A DNA stretch of 64,000 bases from Drosophila pseudoobscura (GCF_009870125.1 NC_046681.1:3534001-3598000), one strand, 5' to 3'. Numbered from the stretch's first letter, positions 23,641-34,400 are shown. Numbers and translations are program-made. Notes: generated by a model not told the origin, from the letters alone.

Positions 23641-24733
23641 TGGACGGGTGAGTTGTTTGGCCGATTTCGGCGGTAAAAACTCGAATCAAATCTATTTGAA
23701 TTAACCTTTTTCAGATTGGCGACGCCGGAGAAGGAGCTTGGTTACTCCTTGGGGATTCAAGCAGACGACGCCGTCAAAGGCGTCCTCGTGGGCTTCTGTT
23801 GCGCTGTAAGCTGGGATCGCCACTGCAATAGTGAATGGGACAAAAGTGGAGCTGAAGACGCCGTCAAAGGCGTCCTCGTCGCCCTCGTCGGCTGCGCAGC
23901 AAGCTGGGAACGCCGCAATAGTGAATGGGACAAAAGTGGAGCAGAAGACGCCGTCAAATGCAGGCAGTGTCGTGGAGGATGCCCCCCATGGATATGCCTT
24001 CAGTGAGGATGTACCTTGGGAGGATGCCCCTAATGAGGATGCACCTTGGGAGGATGCCCCTAATAAGGATGCACCTTGGGAGGATGCACCTTGGGAGGAT
24101 GCCCCTAGTGAGGATGCACCGGCTCCGACTTCGTCGCTTATCAGCTTTTGCGCCTTTCCACCGACTGTAAACACTGGGAAGCCAAAGATGCCCATGGGGT
24201 GCCGGCCAATCCAGGCGCATACCCCCTCGTTTGCGCCCAGCAGCGTATTTGGGGCTATAATGGCGGCACCTTCCTCCAACCACTACAGTGCAGTGTCTGA
24301 AGTGAATCAGCCCTTTGCGACCAACACGGCTGCCGTCATTTTAAGGGAAGTTGGGGCGACGGCGGTGCTGAAGCGCGTGGGCCGACCGGAGCCCCTGACT
24401 CCGAATCTAAGAAGAATTGCCATAAATACCATCGCCGACTATTTCGTTATGAAAAAAATTCCACTGTCGATAAGCAAAAGCCGGAATTTGGATAGAGAAC
24501 TCTTGAGTCTTTTTCCCGGGGATCAGGAAAGCAACTACAAAGTGAGCGATCGGAGCCGAATGTATGTCAGGTACAACAACAGGAAGCGGCTAGAAAAGCA
24601 CCATGCTAATGTACGACGTAAGCTCATCTGGACCCCAACGACCAATGAACCATTTTCGCCGAAGACATCGGTGGCCTCATGGTCCCAGACACTGCCGGTT
24701 GAATTTGACGACGTGCCAGACAATATGGAGTAG
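23595..24733 (+). CDS. Unrecognised fast-evolving protein with internal tandem repeats
   Basis: The proposed exons 23595..23647, 23715..23805 and 23900..24733 give 325 aa starting MVKNDAADTANLSG. The last exon is the firm part. It has eight 5-residue units of the type EDAPW/EDAPN, then a non-repetitive C-terminal region with LTPNLRRIAINTIADYF and a basic patch (RYNNRKRLEKHH), and ends at 24733. The second intron is the weak part: its frame requires a jump, and its donor and acceptor lie at equivalent places of two tandem repeat units. Without it the frame is blocked by a TAA at 23807 and the first Met would be near 24187. I do not recognise a family. Confidence 0.5.
24004..24120 (+). repeat. 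Coding minisatellite, 15-nt unit (EDAPW-type)
   Basis: Eight units of gaggatgcaccttgg-like sequence encode EDVPW, EDAPN, EDAPW, EDAPN, KDAPW, EDAPW, EDAPS and EDAPA. Pairs of units form a 30-nt higher-order period, which implies recent unequal exchange or slippage. Confidence 0.85.
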
Positions 24734-24994
24734 AACCAAAAAAATGGATTTTTCTGAAGAATCCTCGTTTAATTTCATTAATATTTCTATCAACATAAGA
24801 CTTTTTATTTTCAACTTACAAAATTCCTAAAATATATATGTATATCGCCGTAGTGTCCTGATTTTCATAGTTCAATGTGAGGGGATATGGTCCCCCAGCA
24901 ATGGCAATGCGTATTCTGGCTGCTTTTTTGCCTGTGCAGTGCCCCTTAGTTAGTGGCAGGTACTCATTGCAAGGTCTACATATCTCTTTTGGCT

Positions 24995-25621
24995 GCGGGG
25001 AGTCTAGCGTATACTGTCTGGACAACTTCTATGCCCCTGCGCGGGATAAGCTGCCGCGCTTGCTGGAGTATAGCGATCATCGTGCCCCGTCACTGGTGGC
25101 ACTATGTGGAGGCGACGGAGACATCGCTCAGTCTCAACTACTGGGTGCCTCTCAAGGACGACATGGACCTGGCCCTGGACGAGTTTCTGGTCAACCACAT
25201 TGTCGAGAGCTTTGTCAAGGGCGAAAGTGAACAGACGAAGCAGTATCTACTGAATCCCAATCAACTGGAGGACATATCCTCGACGCCCAGCGAACTGTTT
25301 GCCCAGTTCCAGCAGGCCGTACAGAATGCCGAGAGCGAGGAGCACAAACGGAAGCTGTGGGAAACCGATTACTTGACTCAATCCAAATTTAGGAAGCTCC
25401 TTGCTAGAGTGCGTCTCACCGTTCGGCACCTGGAGGTGATGCCCAAGGAGGAATACAAGCTCTTGCTGGAGTCCAACTCGAAGCGGCTGCAAACAGAGAC
25501 GAGAACTGCTACTGAGAGTTTGCCGATCAGCTCCACATTGGGACTGCTCATCAGCAGTATGTGTGCCCCACGCACCATTGCGGGCATGAAACGAGAGTTC
25601 TTTCGGAGACTATATACGTGA
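24995..25621 (+). pseudogene. Broken 3' end of a JmjC-domain gene, HSPBAP1-like
   Basis: From about 24998 the sequence reads ESSVY..LDNFYAPARDKLPRLLEYSD in one frame. From 25081 another frame reads IVPRHWWHYVEATETSLSLNYWVPL and stays open to a stop at 25621 (FFRRLYT*). In HSPBAP1 the EESSV segment and the FVPRHWWHYVE segment lie in the same order separated by about 30 residues. Here roughly that stretch is lost and the frame shifts. The N-terminal JmjC half is absent. No functional product is expected. It lies tail-to-tail with the ALiX remnant. Confidence 0.7.
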
Positions 25622-25829
25622 TATTTTTGTTGCATATATGAGATTAAAATCCAAGAAGCCATCAACATGTATGATACAATTGTAAGCAAACGAACGAAAG
25701 CCGGAACAGAAACAAAACACAGAGCATTAAATGCCATGACCACCAATCGCCGCTTCTCTACGATCCGGAACTCAACGAAGAGGCCTTGGTTAAACCACAG
25801 TGTGGGTATAAATACGGGTGGGATGCGGT

Positions 25830-26757
25830 TTACCATCCTGGTGGCTTCTGGTTGGGATAGCCGCCTTGCTGTTGGGGAGCATAACTGCCAGGATAGGTGC
25901 CATAGTGCCCAGGTGGTGGTCCTTGTGGATAGCGGGGGGCTATACTGACAATCTGCAAATAAAAAGCATTCGCATAAGTGGGGATGCAAATTCCATCGAT
26001 TATCAGTACTTACTGCCAGGATATGGGAGCGTGGCGTATGGATTGAAGCTCTGGGGCATCGGTGGCGGAACATACGCTGGATATGGAACTCCTGGCTGGG
26101 CTGGCATGCCATGTACCTGGATAGGATACGGCATATTGGCAGCAGCTGCCGCAGCCGGTACGCTGGGAGCAGAGCCAGCTGGATTGGATGGAATGTCTGT
26201 CGGATGGGGGCGAAAAAACAAAATGATGTATTATCAAACTTTGTTAGGGAATGACTGTACCTACCGCTGCCACTACCCGAGATGGAGGCATAGTGCGAGG
26301 GCAGAGAGGGCGTAGCCGGGCAAGCTTGTCGGCTCGACGCTGTAGTTAGGTCCTTCATGAGCTCCTCCTTTTCCGTTTTGCGGGCAAACACAAAGTCGCT
26401 GATCTTGTTCTGGAATACGACCAGGAGCTGGGTGAGGTCGTTGTAGAATTTAGTTCCCTCCTGGAGATTGCCCGACAGCTCAATGTAGCTATCGTAGGGT
26501 GTCGCGCGAGCTGCCACAGCTTCCCGTCTCCGAGACGAAAGCTCCATGGGCGCTCTGAATGTCTGTCACCAGGGACTGCTGACGGTCGACGCTCTCCCTC
26601 ACCTGCTGCTGCAAAGGATTCAGGACCTGCCCAATGCACGACAACGACAAGGCGGGCTCGTCGATAGCCCCATCCTCACTGAGGCTGATTTTGCCACCGA
26701 AGATGGAGCCCTTGTCGAAGGGAATCTTTCACTTGGCAACAAAAGCGTTGGGCGCGG
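25830..26757 (-). pseudogene. Broken 3' end of ALiX (PDCD6IP-like ESCRT adaptor)
   Basis: Read on the - strand, the V-domain end ([70 protein letters not shown]) is followed by two introns with consensus ends. Proline-rich exons then finish at [12 protein letters not shown], stop at 25830. The Bro1 domain and most of the V domain are missing. A TGA near 26725 replaces the Trp expected before KIPFDKG. A small deletion between CGSSRDTL and YDSYIEL, flanked by a ccctac match, shifts the frame. Introns are kept, so this is a genomic copy rather than a retrocopy. The known fly ALiX gene is elsewhere, to my knowledge. Confidence 0.75.
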
Positions 26758-26772
26758 GATTTCAAGCCAATA

Positions 26773-26781
26773 GTGTGACCA
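26773..26781 (-). promoter_or_regulatory. Ohler motif 1-like site near p38b
   Basis: The reverse strand reads GGTCACACT, the core of fly core-promoter motif 1. It lies about 210 bp upstream of the p38b ATG, just beyond the 5' break of the ALiX fragment. Confidence 0.4.
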
Positions 26782-26826
26782 TCTCCACTCTACGGCACTT
26801 TGGCAAAAGTGTTGACATACCGCCAC

Positions 26827-26911
26827 TTCTCTCTCTCTCTCTCTCTCCCTCTCTCTCTCTCTGGCTCGCTCTTCCCTCTCGGCATGCCTATGCGTGTGTG
26901 TGTGTGTGTGT
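26827..26911. repeat. (CT)n and (GT)n tracts in the p38b 5' region
   Basis: A CT run at 26827..26862 and a GT run at about 26892..26911. The CT run equals GAGA-factor-type sequence on the other strand and may form part of the p38b promoter or 5' UTR. Function is inferred only from motif type. Confidence 0.7.
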
Positions 26912-26989
26912 ATGTACGAAGAAGAAGAACTACTACTAAAAAAGAATCGGGCGAAAAAAACGGGTTAAAAAGAATCCAAATCCAGCGAA

Positions 26990-28087
26990 ATGTCACGAAA
27001 AATGCCGAAGTTCTACAAGCTAGACATAAATCGCACGGAGTGGGAGATACCAGAGACATACCAAAGCCTTCAGCCCGTCGGGCAGGGGGCCTACGGTCAG
27101 GTGTGCAAGGCTGTTGTCCGAGGAACCAGCACAAAGGTAGCGATAAAGAAACTGGCGCGGCCCTTTCAGTCGGCCGTGCATGCCAAGCGAACGTACCGTG
27201 AGCTGCGCCTACTGAAGCACATGGAGCACGAGAATGTAATTGGTCTCCTGGACGTTTTCCATCCCGGACAGCCCGCCGACTCGCTGGACCAGTTCCAGCA
27301 GGTCTACATGGTGACGCATCTCATGGACGCGGACCTCAACAACATAATACGCACGCAGAAGTTGTCTGACGACCACGTTCAGTTCCTGATATACCAAATC
27401 CTAAGAGGCTTAAAGTATATTCACAGTGCCGGGGTGATACATCGCGATTTGAAACCGTCCAACATCGCGGTGAACGAGGATTGCGAGTTGCGCATCTTGG
27501 ATTTCGGTCTGGCACGACCCGCAGAAAGCGAGATGACTGGCTATGTGGCCACGAGATGGTATCGGGCACCGGAAATCATGCTCAACTGGATGCACTACAA
27601 CAAGACGGTGGACATTTGGTCTGTGGGATGCATCATGGCCGAGCTCTTGACCGGACGCACCCTCTTCCCCGGCACCGATCACATTCATCAGCTGAACCTG
27701 ATCATGGAAGTGCTGGGCACGCCGGCGGAGGAGTTTATGAGCCGCATCTCCTCGGAGAGTGCCAGAAACTACATACGGTCGTTGCCAGTGATGCCGAGAC
27801 GAAACTTTCGAGACATCTTTCGTGGGGCCAATCCGCTGGCGATCGACCTGCTGGAGAAGATGCTCGAGCTAGATGCCGACCAGCGCATCACAGCCGAGCA
27901 GGCGTTGGCCCATCCCTATATGGAGAAGTACCATGACCCCACCGACGAGCAGACAGCGGCCTTGTACGACCAGAGCTTCGAGGAGAACGAGTTGCCCGTG
28001 GAGAAGTGGAGGGAAATGGTGTTCACCGAGGTGCAAGCCTTCAGGCCCACTCAGGCCTTCGCCGAGCTCCTGCCGAAGGATTTATAA
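26990..28087 (+). CDS. p38b: p38 MAP kinase, p38b type
   Basis: Stress-activated Ser/Thr kinase of the p38 family, activated by dual phosphorylation by MKK3/6-type kinases. A single uninterrupted coding exon of 365 aa. Features: glycine loop GQGAYG, ATP lysine K53 in AIKK, catalytic HRDLKPSN with D153, DFG, activation loop T183-G184-Y185 in [12 protein letters not shown], and the docking region at [17 protein letters not shown]. The sequence [18 protein letters not shown] matches the p38b paralogue closely as I remember it. The start at 26990 is the first Met of the conserved N terminus. The gene is convergent with the FRA10AC1-family gene. Confidence 0.95.
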   Translation: MSRKMPKFYKLDINRTEWEIPETYQSLQPVGQGAYGQVCKAVVRGTSTKVAIKKLARPFQSAVHAKRTYRELRLLKHMEHENVIGLLDVFHPGQPADSLDQFQQVYMVTHLMDADLNNIIRTQKLSDDHVQFLIYQILRGLKYIHSAGVIHRDLKPSNIAVNEDCELRILDFGLARPAESEMTGYVATRWYRAPEIMLNWMHYNKTVDIWSVGCIMAELLTGRTLFPGTDHIHQLNLIMEVLGTPAEEFMSRISSESARNYIRSLPVMPRRNFRDIFRGANPLAIDLLEKMLELDADQRITAEQALAHPYMEKYHDPTDEQTAALYDQSFEENELPVEKWREMVFTEVQAFRPTQAFAELLPKDL

Positions 28088-28658
28088 ATCAAATCCCTTC
28101 AACGATGCTATACCTTTTAGATCAGTCGTATCACCTAGTTCAAGCGGATGTGCTCAATCGTGATTTTTGTATTCATCGAATGTAAACAGTCAAGGGTATT
28201 TATTTTAAAGCGTTTAAAGTGTTGTTTCTCCAGTTTATATTTAGAAGAACGTCGATCGTTGCTGGGGCTGAAACAAAACAAAACGAAACGAACAAATGAA
28301 ACGAATGAATGAATGAGTATGAGAATGTATTTTCGAACCTGTAGCGTATCCGACTTGCACTCGATCAACAAAGGGATTGCGATTGAACTCTAGGTACACA
28401 TAATTACACATAATATTGTAAAAAAAAAAAACAGAGTCGAGTCAGAGTCACAGCCCTACTGTCCAGTTCAACTTTTTGGTGTTGGTTTTAACAAATAATT
28501 GTGAATAGTCTTGTAAATGTGAGTGTATGTACATGCAAGTCCCAGAAAATACACGAAAAGATTATGCATGTACATCTTAGTATATAAGCGAGCGCATCCC
28601 GCGGCCAGTAACTTTAAAAAGATCTACGTTGAATACAAAAATAAACGTGCTATGTATT

Positions 28659-29517
28659 TTACATTAGAAGATCTTCCAGATAGCGTTCGAATTCTTGCTC
28701 TCTGGAGGGTTGTTCCTCGCTGAGATTAAGCTGATTTATCCAGATTTGGTCGTCTGCGGTGGGTTCCTCAGCTTCAATGTTCCATGTTTCCGGATCTGCC
28801 TCTGGCACCGCAGGCTCTTCCTTATTATCTTTCTCGCCCTCATCATTGGCAGTATCATCCAGTTTCCGTCGCTTGTTTCTTCTTCTAGCTCTGCACTCAT
28901 CCTTCTCCCTACGTTTCTGCTTTTTGTACTCCTTCTTTTTGGTGCGATAGTTGAGTTGATCCGTATGCGTGGGACAAAGCCGTACCTGCAGGAGTGTGGC
29001 AAATGCACTTCTTTTAGATACATATATATAGTATATATTATATACAGACATATGTATCTGAAATATCGGATCCTACCTTAACCAGCGCATTCATGGGCAC
29101 CCCTTGCTCGATGTACTTGAAATTCACCTCCCAGCTGCGCAGATCCGTCCGCTCCCCACAGTGGCGGCTGCCGCACTGGAATTGTCCTGTTCCTGCCACA
29201 ACTTCCTGCTCGGTTCGCCAGCGGAGGGCTATCTTGTTCTCCTTGTAGCGAGTCAGGTCCGCGATGCAGTATTCCTTGAAGAGTTTCTTGTAGTAGCGCC
29301 GCGCCAGGCGTTGATCCCAACTCAGCGATCCGCATTCCTCGTCATCGTTGTCCCACAGAAAGCGATGGTTCTCCCGAATGACATCGATGTCTCGCTTGTG
29401 TTTTCGCGACTCGCTTTGGGCGGTGTTGTTGAGCACATAGTGGCCGAGAATGTACTTGTGGCGCTCTTTGTCAGTCAATTTGTTTAAACTTATGGGAAAA
29501 AGCTGTGAGCTGCTCAT
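28659..29517 (-). CDS. FRA10AC1-family nuclear protein
   Basis: Two exons, 29517..29077 and 28985..28659, give 255 aa. The conserved core follows human FRA10AC1: KERHKYILGHYVL, RKHKRDIDVIRENHRFLW, RLARRYYKKLFKEYCIADL, a four-Cys zinc-like element (QFQCGSRHCGE ... RLCPTH) and SWEVNFKYIEQG. The C-terminal half is basic (KKQKRREKDECRARRRNKRR), then acidic, and ends FERYLEDLLM, like the FDEYFQDLFL end of the human protein. The family is nuclear and has been found with spliceosomal proteins; its role here is inferred. The splice join is phase 0 (LVK/VRL). Confidence 0.88.
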
Positions 29518-29552
29518 TGTTGTTTTTCCTTTACAGAATGCGATGGTTCGAT

Positions 29553-29631
29553 AACAATATATCGATGTGCCATATTTATCGGTCAAATATTAAACTAATA
29601 GTGATTTATCGAAGCACTACCATCTCAATTG
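29553..29631 (-). promoter_or_regulatory. Probable promoter of the FRA10AC1-family gene
   Basis: An ATCGATA site (reverse strand, 29560..29566) and two further ATCG-type sites lie within about 120 bp upstream of the start codon. The 30-nt block at 29602..29631 is nearly repeated at 21139..21168. Confidence 0.4.
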
Positions 29632-29696
29632 CGGAACAAAACACAAAGTGCTCAGAGACTTTAAGAGCCGTTACCGTTAAAAGTGTAACGCCCCGC

Positions 29697-29760
29697 AACG
29701 GATCTCAGAGACTTTAACAGCTAGAGCAACCAAATTTGGTATCCACACTACTGTTAGATC
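29697..29760 (+). repeat. DINE-1 fragment
   Basis: A 64-bp module (ggatctcagagactttaac ... caaatttggtatccac) matches the internal repeats of the DINE-1 copies. It is in the same orientation as the 381..1432 copy and opposite to the neighbouring copy at 30122. Confidence 0.75.
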
Positions 29761-30121
29761 TGTTATGATCCGCCTCTTTGCCACCCTGGCCTATCGTTCC
29801 CAGCTAGCTCACGGTGAAGTCAGGGGTGTTTCCGACCCGATAAGCCAGGGGCGGATTGAACAAAACAAAAACAAAAACATACAAAAAAAATAAATCTAAC
29901 CTATACGACAGACTTGTCTTCGTAGCAGGGTCCCACCCTTCCATGATCATTTTCATTCCATTTTGAATTCGCGCGCTCCCTTTTCATATTCAGGGTCCCG
30001 CTCTTCTCGCTATCGTCACACCCAACTACCGTTTTCTGCTCATTCATGACTACGTTTACTTTCATATTATATCCATGTTATATTTTCTTATTTATCTATT
30101 TTTGTAACAATATTAATTATA
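29761..30121. other. Unassigned insert between DINE-1 pieces
   Basis: About 360 bp without a reading frame. The first 102 bp (29761..29862) start tgttatgatccgcc and end ggcggattgaaca, imperfect inverted ends that suggest a small mobile element or an element end. I cannot assign a family. Confidence 0.35.
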
Positions 30122-31037
30122 CAAAACGAGGGGGAACGTTGTGAGTTGCTGCGGACACCGCGACTCTACAGTTATACCCGATACTAAGTCAGTATGGCTC
30201 TCCTCCGGCAGACGCCGCTAATATTGAACGACACGACAAAGAGTGCGTGCGAGAGACACAGAAAATCAGTCTGAGCGTGACGTCGGGCGCTGCGTAGCCA
30301 CTGCAAATTGATTTGTTCCTTTGGTTATAAAAATTATCTGATCTGATCAAGATTCAGCAATCTGAGAGATATGGTCATTATCTATGATTCTTCGTTTTTA
30401 GTTTTCTCGAATCTGCAATATTGTGGATGGAACAGATTTTCGTCCTTTGTGTGGGCGGAAGGGGGTGGGGCGAAATTTTGACACAAAACGGTCAAGGTCC
30501 GATATCACAGGAGTGTGGATACCAAATTTGGTTGCTCTAGCCCTTATGGGTTCTGAGATCCTTGAACTCATATTTTGCAATTGGCAAAACCGACCATGAA
30601 ACCTGTGTGTTAGAGAGAGACAGAGCGAGAAAGAATGAAATTGTTTTCTTGATTCTGGCTATAATAATTATACGATCTGGTTCAGATTTTGCACTATAGA
30701 AGATATAGTCATCTTCTACGATTCTGCGTTGTTAGTTTTCTCGTATCGTCGAAATTGTGGATGCCACAGATTTTTGCCCTTTGTGAGGGCGGAAGTGGTC
30801 TTATATAGTCTTTGGTCTTATAGTCTTTGAGCACTAGGCGCTGAAGGGGACGGACAGACGGACACACGGACAGACGGACGGACAGACGGACAGGGCTCAA
30901 TCGACTCGGCTATTGATGCTGATCAAGAATATATATACTTTATGGGGTCTGAAACGATTCCTTCTGCACGTTACACACATCCACTTTTACCACAAATCTA
31001 ATATACCCCAATACCCATTTTGAGTATCGGGTATAAA
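30122..31037 (-). repeat. DINE-1-like (Helentron-related) repeat
   Basis: Reverse-oriented copy of the 381..1432 repeat. On the - strand it starts tatacccgatactcaaaa near 31037, carries the TCCGTCTGTCCGTC-type tract near 30880, and ends at cctcgttttgt at 30122. The start seen here is missing from the first copy, while some internal modules of the first copy are missing here. Confidence 0.82.
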
Positions 31038-31498
31038 AATACTAACAGAAAAATTAACCCTATCTCGGCCGAATTAGCAGCCCCATTTAAAGTTGTTGCT
31101 TCCTTAATCTCGCGGATGTTTATGTTTGATCGTGGTTTGTTTTTCTCGTTTTTATTGTGGTAATTTTATTTAACTGTGGGTCGGACGGGTGTATGTATGT
31201 GTGTAATGGGGGGGTTGTAATGTGTTGTGAATGGGAGTATACGTGCGTGGGTCTTTTTCTTCTCCAGCCCTGATAACTATCGGCTTTCTCCAAAACCGCC
31301 CATAACAATCTTTTTTCCATATCTGTATAGTTATCTTTGGTTGTGCGATGACTAAGTTTTGTTTTTATTACACATTTGTTTTTATCAGAATTTGCTGAAA
31401 CACCCGCTACATATATGTAAATCACAATTAACGATAAGTTTGTAGTAAAGTTGGCGACGCCCAGAAAAAAATCGGAGACAATTTCATTGACACCCACA
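31038..31498. other. Upstream region of the ABCA gene
   Basis: About 460 bp between the DINE-1 copy and the ABCA start codon. No TATA box or DRE is obvious. It contains a short gtatgtatgtgtgtaa stretch near 31190 and a ggggggg tract near 31209. The promoter presumably lies here. Confidence 0.4.
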
Positions 31499-34400
31499 AT
31501 GGCTTGCAGGGGCAGCCCATTGTTCTTTGTGTTTCTCCGTAAAAACTTTCTATATTTGCGATTCAATTTGGTGCCTTTACTGTGTATCTTTATTGGGTCT
31601 GCGGCTGTGCTATGTGGATATTTGCACTGGTCGGTGAGACCTGTGAAGCACAACTTGGAGGAGCTCGAACCAAAAGACTACGTGAGTAGTGTAGATAAGA
31701 GTGACGTTGCAATCAGCTTTTATTGATTATTAACGCTCATCTACTTTGTTTAGGATGTACTGAAACAACTTTACTTCCCTGCAAACGACCTGGACTATAT
31801 ATATTTTGCACCCAGCAGTAACAATGTCGATGATATTATGGACATGGTGCGACAGGAGCTGGAGATCCCTGCAGAGCGTGAGTCTCTCTTAATTTTTGAA
31901 GGCATCCGCCGGTCCGGAATACACACAATTTTGCCCCGCAGGTTTCCGTATCTACAACATTAGCTCCGATATGCAGCTGGACATGGAACAGAACTGCCTG
32001 GGCAACTGTTTCGCAATCAACTTTAATCAAGTGCCCAACCGGGGCTCTGTTGGACGGCTCCTGTATAGTCTGAGCTCAAATCAAATGCGAATTTCGCCCA
32101 AGAAACGATTCGTGAATGATGAAGAGATAAATCATCAGAAGGGTGCGTACATTTTTTCCGAGTTTTTCTTTTTTTAAGATGGTTTAACGAACTCTCCTCT
32201 TTGTCATGCCCGCTTTCAGATGACGACGACTACATACGGGTGGGTTTTCTGACGCTGCAGCACATATTGGACCGCCAGTATATGAAATATCAGGAACTAA
32301 ACCCCAACTATGAGCTCCTGCTTAGTTCCATGCCCAACCTGGAGGTTAGCAGCATGGACAGCCATCGTCTGACCTACTTTGGCACACTATGCAGCATCCT
32401 CTTCAATGTCGTCCTGCTGAGCACTTTTGTTGTCCCTTTTGTGGAGGAAAAACAGAACGGACTCAAGGAGTTTCTAAATCTAGTCACTCCAATGAGTTTC
32501 CTGAATGGCCTCACCTTCTTTTTCATTCGCTTTATCTGCTATGCAGCGCTCCTTCTATTTGTCCTTATCGCCGCCTACTTTTACGAGGCTCTGGGCCTGA
32601 TTGGCTTCGCTTACATCGCTGTTTTGTATCTGCTTTACATATTGGCCACTATGTCGTACGCGTACTTAATCTCCGTGTGCTTTCACTCTGGTAAGGACTG
32701 CCCTCCGATAAATCCCACAGAATACTCCATGCGGATGTCTTCTCCATTATCATTTTCAGTTTTCTACGCGAAAATTGGCGGCCTGGTGATGCTGATCATT
32801 CCCTACGTGTTCAGTTTTGTCCGCAGCTGGGTCACCTCTGTGGCCTTTTTCCTGTTTAGCACCAATGCCTTCCTTGAGGGCTTGGATGTGTTCCAGACCT
32901 TCTCCAACAAACGTAGGCATCTGCAGCAGCGGCAGCCTTCGTTTGAGCTTTCATTCCTCACATTCTGCTCTATTATTCTTTCACAGATCGCCACTTTGGG
33001 GCAGCGGATCTTTTCCGTGAGATCAAAGATGACTCCACCCGCATGTTCTGGATCTACTGTTCACTCATTGCTCAATCCATCCTCTACGCTCTGCTTTACA
33101 ACTATATGACCTGTGTTTTCCCCGGTCCTGGGGGACTCAAGCGTCCTTTTCTGTTCTTCCTGGATGTAATTGTGGCATATCTTATAATTAAAAGGATAAC
33201 TTCATTCGTCCTAATTCCAGCCCAATACGTACAAGAAGCGACAACGCAATGAGTACACAACTGCACCGCGTGGAACCCATGCCATCATCATATCGGAACT
33301 GTGCAAGAAGTTCCAGACAAGTAAACGCGAAACGCTTATTTCGGACAATCTAAATATGACGATTAACAACAAGGAGATCACTGTTCTCTTGGGCCACAAC
33401 GGAGCCGGAAAGACAACGATGATGAACATGATTATGGGTTCGATCTTTGATTCACCATCTGCCCCTTATCAGGGTCCATATTGACCTTCCTCTCGGCATT
33501 GTTTAGGTCTGGTCCCGAAGGATGCGGGCAAGATTGTTGTCTGTAGCGAGCGCGATGTGGCCTCGTATCGCCACCTGATTGGGTTCTGTCCCCAGCACAG
33601 TGTTTTCATGAGCTACATGACGTGTCATCAGCATTTGGAGTTCTTTGCCCAGCTGCGCGGGTCACGCCGCTCGGATGCGTGTCTTTGGGCTGATACCCAG
33701 CTCAAAAAACTGGGCCTCAAAGAGAAACGCGACGAGTATGGGCGCAATTTGTCAGGGGGAATGAAGAGGCGCCTGTCGCTGGGCATTGCCATTGCAGGAA
33801 ACACAAAGTAAGTGATACTCGTAGAATTCTAGAAAACCGAACTTAAAGTGTTCTTGTCCGCTGCTCAGAATTGTGATTCTGGACGAGCCCTCGTCTGGAC
33901 TGGACATCGAGTCCCGACGCCAGTTGTGGGACATCCTGTTGAATCTGCGCAAGGAGAAGGCCATTCTGGTCACCACCCACTACATGGAGGAGGCCGAAGT
34001 GCTGGGTGACACCATCTGCATCTTGGCCAACGGAAAGCTGCAGAGCACTGGCTCCCCTCTGGAACTGAAGCGTAGATTGGGCATCGGGTACCGCCTAAAG
34101 CTGGAAGTCACCGATTTCACATTCCGCGAACGTGAAATAATGAAAATTATACTCGATTACGTTCCGACTGCCCGCGTGCTGGTAAGATTCCACTTCGATG
34201 CGCCCTTTATCCAGCGTGTGCAATGATTTTCCTTGAACTTCCCTTAGAATGTGGTGAAGCCGACTGTCTACATTTGCCTGCCGTATGCGTACAAGATGTG
34301 TTTCTCGGAAATGCTGCTCAAACTGGAGTCGAGGACAAGTGAGCTGGAAATAAGTACCATTTCTATGACGGATACTTCACTAGAAGATGTTTTTCTAAGG

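Noticed and set aside
23701-24279. A 192-codon open frame on the - strand (ASSQGASSLGAS-type repeats)
   Set aside because: It is the mirror of the + strand tandem repeats, whose unit lacks stops in several frames. It crosses the + strand exons and has no splice or family support.
25378-26547. A 389-codon open frame on the - strand
   Set aside because: It runs through two introns and changes frame relative to the recognisable ALiX protein. Only its first part ([14 protein letters not shown]...) is ALiX, so it is a chance read-through of a decayed copy.
29761-30121. Possibility that this segment is a solo LTR
   Set aside because: The start tgtt is suggestive, but no matching ca-ended boundary with a target duplication was found, and the inverted ends close after 102 bp. 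It was left unassigned.
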